Positions 6,233-9,046 of a DNA stretch of 9,046 nucleotides are shown here, in pieces (within the stretch, counting starts at the first letter, position 1; each line of letters opens with the position of its first letter). Below the pieces are notes generated by a model. It ran no database searches and was not told where the DNA came from. It was given only the letters and a program-made list of their open reading frames with translations. Position numbers and translations under genes: made by a program. This stretch comes from Chloroflexota bacterium (lineage in GTDB: Bacteria > Chloroflexota > Limnocylindria > Limnocylindrales > CSP1-4). The stretch spans positions 1 to 9,046 of the forward strand of contig JANYAA010000095.1 of the NCBI GenBank assembly GCA_025355255.1, read 5' to 3'.

Positions 6233-8305
6233 ATGTCACGACGCAACCGAACGGGCCGAGCACGGCCCGCCAGAGCCGCCGCGAGCCCTTCCGGCTCGCC
6301 TGTCGGCAGCGCAGCCGGCGCCGATCTGCACGATGTCGCCCTCGCGCGGCGCCAGGCCCGAATGCAGGCGCGGCGGCCGGGCGACGAGGCGGCCGACGGC
6401 GACGCCTTCGCGACCGCCGAGCCCGTCGACCCGTCCGATCCCGCCGAGATCCACCGCCGCGCCGTGGAGCTGCGCGAGTACCGCATGGGTCGTGGCGCGA
6501 AGCCCGCCGGGTTTGACGCCCCGCGCACGACGGTCACTGCCGCGGGCGCCATCGCGGTGACCTTCCCGGTCATGGGGATGACGTGCCGGTCCTGCGAGGT
6601 GCGCATCACCAAGTTCGTCGGCCGGCTTCCAAACGTCGAGAAGGTCTCCGCGTCGGCCGTGCGCGGCCAGGTGACCGTCGAGAGCTCCGCACCCGTATCC
6701 GCGGTCGCCATCTCACGCGCGATTGCCAACGCCGGTTACGCGATTGGCCGCACGCCGTGGCTCGAGAGCGACCCGAAGATCTGGGCCACGGCCGGCATCG
6801 GCGTCCTCATCGTGGCGGCACTGGCGGTGCTGGTGTCCGCCACAGGGCTTGGTGACCTCGCGTCCGGGGCGGGGGACCTGTCCAAGGGCGGCCTCGTGGT
6901 GGCACTGCTGCTTGGCCTCGCGGCTGGCGTCTCCACGTGCATGGCGCTGGTGGGCGGCCTGGTCCTCGGGCTCTCGGCGGCCTTCACCGCGGGACGGACG
7001 GCCGCGGGCGGCGACGCAGGCGGAGCCATTGCGCAGATGCGCCCAGCCCTCGTGTTCGTGGGCGGGCGCATCGCCGGCTACGCGGCGCTGGGCGCAATCC
7101 TCGGCGCCGTCGGCGCCAGCATCACGATGCCGCCGCAGCTGACCGCCGCGCTGATGATCGCGGTCGCGCTGGTCATGACGCTGCTGGGCACCCGCCTCAC
7201 GGGCCTCTCCCCGCGTCTTGCCGGCTGGTCGCCGACGCTCCCGATGGGTGTTGGGGCCAAGCTCGGCCTGGGCCAGAGCAACGTCAGCGCCTACACGGAC
7301 AGGCGTGCCGCCGCGCTGGGGGCAGCCTCGTTCTTCCTCCCCTGCGGCTTCACGCAGGCGATCCAGATCTACGCGCTGTCCACGGGCAACCCGCTCTTCG
7401 CGGCGGCGCTCCTGGGCACGTTCGCCATCGGCACCGCCCCTGGCCTGCTGGCTCTGGCCGGGCTGCCCATCGTCGTCCCCAGCGGGGCGAAGCCGACGCT
7501 GCTGCGCCTGGTCGGCGTGGTCGTGCTGGGCTTCGCGTTCATGAACGGCAGCGCCGGCTTCCGGCTCGCGGGGATCACCCTGCCGTCGTTTGTCGGCGTC
7601 GCCAATGCCGCGCCGCTGGCGGGCACGCTCGGCGCCGACGGCGTGCAGCAGATCACCACGTACCAGAATGCGGGCGGCTACAGCCCGGGCAACATCGTCA
7701 TCTACGCCGGGTACCCCACCCGCTGGACCATCAAGTCATCAAGCACCGCGACCTGCGCTGCGTCGCTGTTCGTGCCCGACGCCAACATCCGCGCGCGACT
7801 CCAAAAGGGAGACAACGTCATCGAGCTCCCCAAGCTGCGCGCGGGGACCCTCAACTACACCTGCGCCATGGGGATGTACAGCGCCAAGATCACCGTGGTC
7901 CCAGCACCCGCCGCCCCGGCCAGCCCAGGCTCGGTCGCGCCCAGTCCCACGGCAGTGGCCGCGGGCGGGACCCCGACGCCGACATCCAGCAGCACCACGG
8001 CCAACGCCGCCAACGCTGCCAAGCCGGCCGTGCAGCAGCTGCGGACCTATCAGGAGGCGGGCGGGTACGGGCCGTCCGATGCGCGGATCGCAGCCGGCAT
8101 CCCCACGAGGTGGACGATCGACTCGCGCGCGTCTGGCACGTGCGCCACCTTCGTGGTCGTCCCGTCCCTCAACATGCAGTTCGAGCTGAAGCCCGGCGAC
8201 AACGCCGTCGACCTGCCTGCGCTCAACGCGGGGACCCTCGAGTACACCTGCGGCATGGGGATGTATTGGGGGTCCATCACCATCGACAACGGGCCGGCCA
8301 CATGA
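6233..8305 (+). CDS. HMA / TauE-SafE (UreH-like) / double cupredoxin fusion protein
   Basis: This 690-aa membrane protein carries four metal-related modules. Residues 1-107 are Arg/Ala/Pro-rich and probably disordered. An HMA domain follows (about 108-172) with MGMTCRSC (C118, C121), which binds Cu(I) in this family. A TauE/SafE-UreH_2-type domain (about 183-440, some seven helices) has the hallmarks AGVSTCMALVGGLVLGLS (C236), FFLPCGFTQA (C371) and ALSTG, then GTAPGLLAL. Two cupredoxin-like domains follow, about 468-556 (C508, C544, M546, M548) and 599-686 (C637, C673, M675, M677), each ending in YTC-x-MGMY, joined by a Pro/Ala/Ser/Thr linker. An odd helix count puts HMA inside and the cupredoxins outside. 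That layout suits passing copper or electrons across the membrane, but the reaction is unknown. Related fusions exist in bacterial copper clusters. Its stop overlaps an ATG at 8302, and the ATPase starts 49 nt later. Confidence 0.9.
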   Translation: MSRRNRTGRARPARAAASPSGSPVGSAAGADLHDVALARRQARMQARRPGDEAADGDAFATAEPVDPSDPAEIHRRAVELREYRMGRGAKPAGFDAPRTTVTAAGAIAVTFPVMGMTCRSCEVRITKFVGRLPNVEKVSASAVRGQVTVESSAPVSAVAISRAIANAGYAIGRTPWLESDPKIWATAGIGVLIVAALAVLVSATGLGDLASGAGDLSKGGLVVALLLGLAAGVSTCMALVGGLVLGLSAAFTAGRTAAGGDAGGAIAQMRPALVFVGGRIAGYAALGAILGAVGASITMPPQLTAALMIAVALVMTLLGTRLTGLSPRLAGWSPTLPMGVGAKLGLGQSNVSAYTDRRAAALGAASFFLPCGFTQAIQIYALSTGNPLFAAALLGTFAIGTAPGLLALAGLPIVVPSGAKPTLLRLVGVVVLGFAFMNGSAGFRLAGITLPSFVGVANAAPLAGTLGADGVQQITTYQNAGGYSPGNIVIYAGYPTRWTIKSSSTATCAASLFVPDANIRARLQKGDNVIELPKLRAGTLNYTCAMGMYSAKITVVPAPAAPASPGSVAPSPTAVAAGGTPTPTSSSTTANAANAAKPAVQQLRTYQEAGGYGPSDARIAAGIPTRWTIDSRASGTCATFVVVPSLNMQFELKPGDNAVDLPALNAGTLEYTCGMGMYWGSITIDNGPAT
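7841..8266 (+). repeat. Duplicated cupredoxin-domain segment within one gene
   Basis: The stretches 7841-7879 and 8228-8266 agree at about 35 of 39 bases, exactly 387 nt (129 codons) apart in frame. They encode AGTLNYTCAMGMY and AGTLEYTCGMGMY. The surrounding domains also align at protein level (TYQNAGGYSP with TYQEAGGYGP, IPTRWTI, PGDN/KGDN, LPALNAG/LPKLRAG). This is an internal domain duplication. Confidence 0.85.
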
Positions 8306-8354
8306 CCATTCCTGCCCTCATTCAGCCCACCACCTCGCCAACCGGAGCCTCCCG

Positions 8355-9046
8355 ATGACCGCCGCCGCACCCGTCGCACCTGCAGCCCCGCAACTCGAAA
8401 TCGTCTCGTTCCCCGTGGAGGGGATGACCTGCGCGTCGTGCGTCAACAGGATCACCCGCTTCCTCAACAAGGTCGACGGGGTCGCTGAGGCGAACGTCAA
8501 CCTGGCGTCCGAGTCCGCCACGGTCCGGTACGACGCCGGGCAGGTGTCCGTGGCGGACCTGGTCGCGGCGGTCGACGCCGCGGGCTACGTGGCGCGCGTG
8601 GAACAGGCCTCGTCCGCGGACCACGAGACGGACGTCGCCGAGGCCGCAGCCGCCAAGGCCGAGCGCGACGAGGCGGCCGCCAAGCACGCGGCCGACCTGC
8701 GCCGCCGGCTGACGGTGTCGGCCGCGCTCACCATTCCGCTGATCTTCGGGCTGGCGCGCATGACGATTGCGCCTTGGCTGCCGGCGTTCCTCGTCAACCC
8801 GTGGTTCCAGCTCACGCTCGCGACCCCCGTCCAGTTCTGGGCGGGCTCGCTCTTCTATGCCGGCGCCATCAAGGCGATCCGCCACAAGGCCACCGACATG
8901 AACACGCTGATCGCGGTGGGCACGTCGGCCGCGTACCTCTACAGCGTCGCGACGATCGCCGTGCCGGACTTCTTCCGCGCCGCAGGCCTGGGCATGGACG
9001 GCGGGGCACTGCCGATGTACTTCGACACGTCGGCGGCGATCATCAC
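8355..9046 (+). CDS. copA: Copper-translocating P-type ATPase, 5' part (cut by window end)
   Basis: The first 230 residues of a P1B-type ATPase that exports Cu(I) from the cytoplasm using ATP. An N-terminal HMA domain (about 15-85) has GMTCASC (C26, C29). A charged Ala/Glu-rich linker (about 86-115) precedes the first helices (about 118-137 and 147-170), and the CopA-typical sequence TPVQFWAG then FY, followed by RHKATDMNTLIAVGTSAAYLYS, is clear. The frame ends inside the FDTSAAII region, which precedes the actuator domain. The CPC metal site, DKTGT phosphorylation site and nucleotide domain lie beyond the window. ATG 8355 has GGAG at 8344-8347 with ideal spacing. The HMA-TauE fusion gene lies just upstream on the same strand, so they are probably one operon. 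Specificity for Cu(I) rather than Ag(I) is a family inference. Confidence 0.95.
   Translation, partial: MTAAAPVAPAAPQLEIVSFPVEGMTCASCVNRITRFLNKVDGVAEANVNLASESATVRYDAGQVSVADLVAAVDAAGYVARVEQASSADHETDVAEAAAAKAERDEAAAKHAADLRRRLTVSAALTIPLIFGLARMTIAPWLPAFLVNPWFQLTLATPVQFWAGSLFYAGAIKAIRHKATDMNTLIAVGTSAAYLYSVATIAVPDFFRAAGLGMDGGALPMYFDTSAAII

Noticed and set aside
6937..8358. Plus-strand open frame of 473 codons overlapping the fusion gene
   Set aside because: Arg/Gly/His-rich nonsense composition; the overlapping frame carries HMA, TauE and cupredoxin motifs. Only its last 18 codons are considered separately.
1..9046. CRISPR array, tRNA/rRNA genes, insertion sequence or integration site
   Set aside because: No regularly spaced repeats, RNA signatures, transposase-like protein or terminal inverted repeats were seen on either strand.

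Overview
The window is GC-rich bacterial DNA, densely packed with genes that almost all read on the + strand. Neighbouring genes often overlap by 1-4 bases, and GTG starts are common. The protein styles (a compact Lgt-family protein with a GCLIGGDSYG loop, an HMA-TauE/UreH-cupredoxin fusion, a CopD-like tail) suggest a Chloroflexota-like or other high-GC Gram-positive-type lineage. That placement is inference; there is no rRNA or marker gene here to settle it.

Layout: (1) 93-2179 is a two-component pair, an OmpR/PhoB-type response regulator and a HAMP-containing histidine kinase, overlapping by 4 bp. A strong 15-bp-arm hairpin at 2156-2189 spans the kinase stop codon and looks like a terminator. 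(2) 2398-3831 holds a 61-aa YHS metal-binding protein and a divergent Lgt-family membrane protein with an extra N-terminal domain. A perfect 30-bp palindrome lies inside the 5' end of the second gene. (3) 3870-4121, the only minus-strand gene, is the C-terminal part of a CopD-like copper membrane protein that seems to have lost its front. (4) 4419-6078 is a tightly coupled trio: a cupredoxin-like domain with a two-helix anchor, an Lgt-family protein with substituted catalytic positions, and a His/Gly-rich single-span protein. (5) 6233-8305 is a 690-aa fusion of HMA domain, TauE/SafE (UreH-like) membrane domain and two cupredoxin-like domains. It is followed by the start of a CopA-type copper P-type ATPase, cut by the window end at 9046.

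Read together, this is a copper (or soft-metal) handling island. The HMA domains and the ATPase would move Cu(I). The three Cys/Met cupredoxin-like domains, the YHS protein and the His-rich protein would bind or hand over metal. The two-component system is a plausible regulator, although its signal is not visible in the sequence. The two Lgt-family proteins are the least expected members and may not be ordinary lipoprotein-modifying enzymes.
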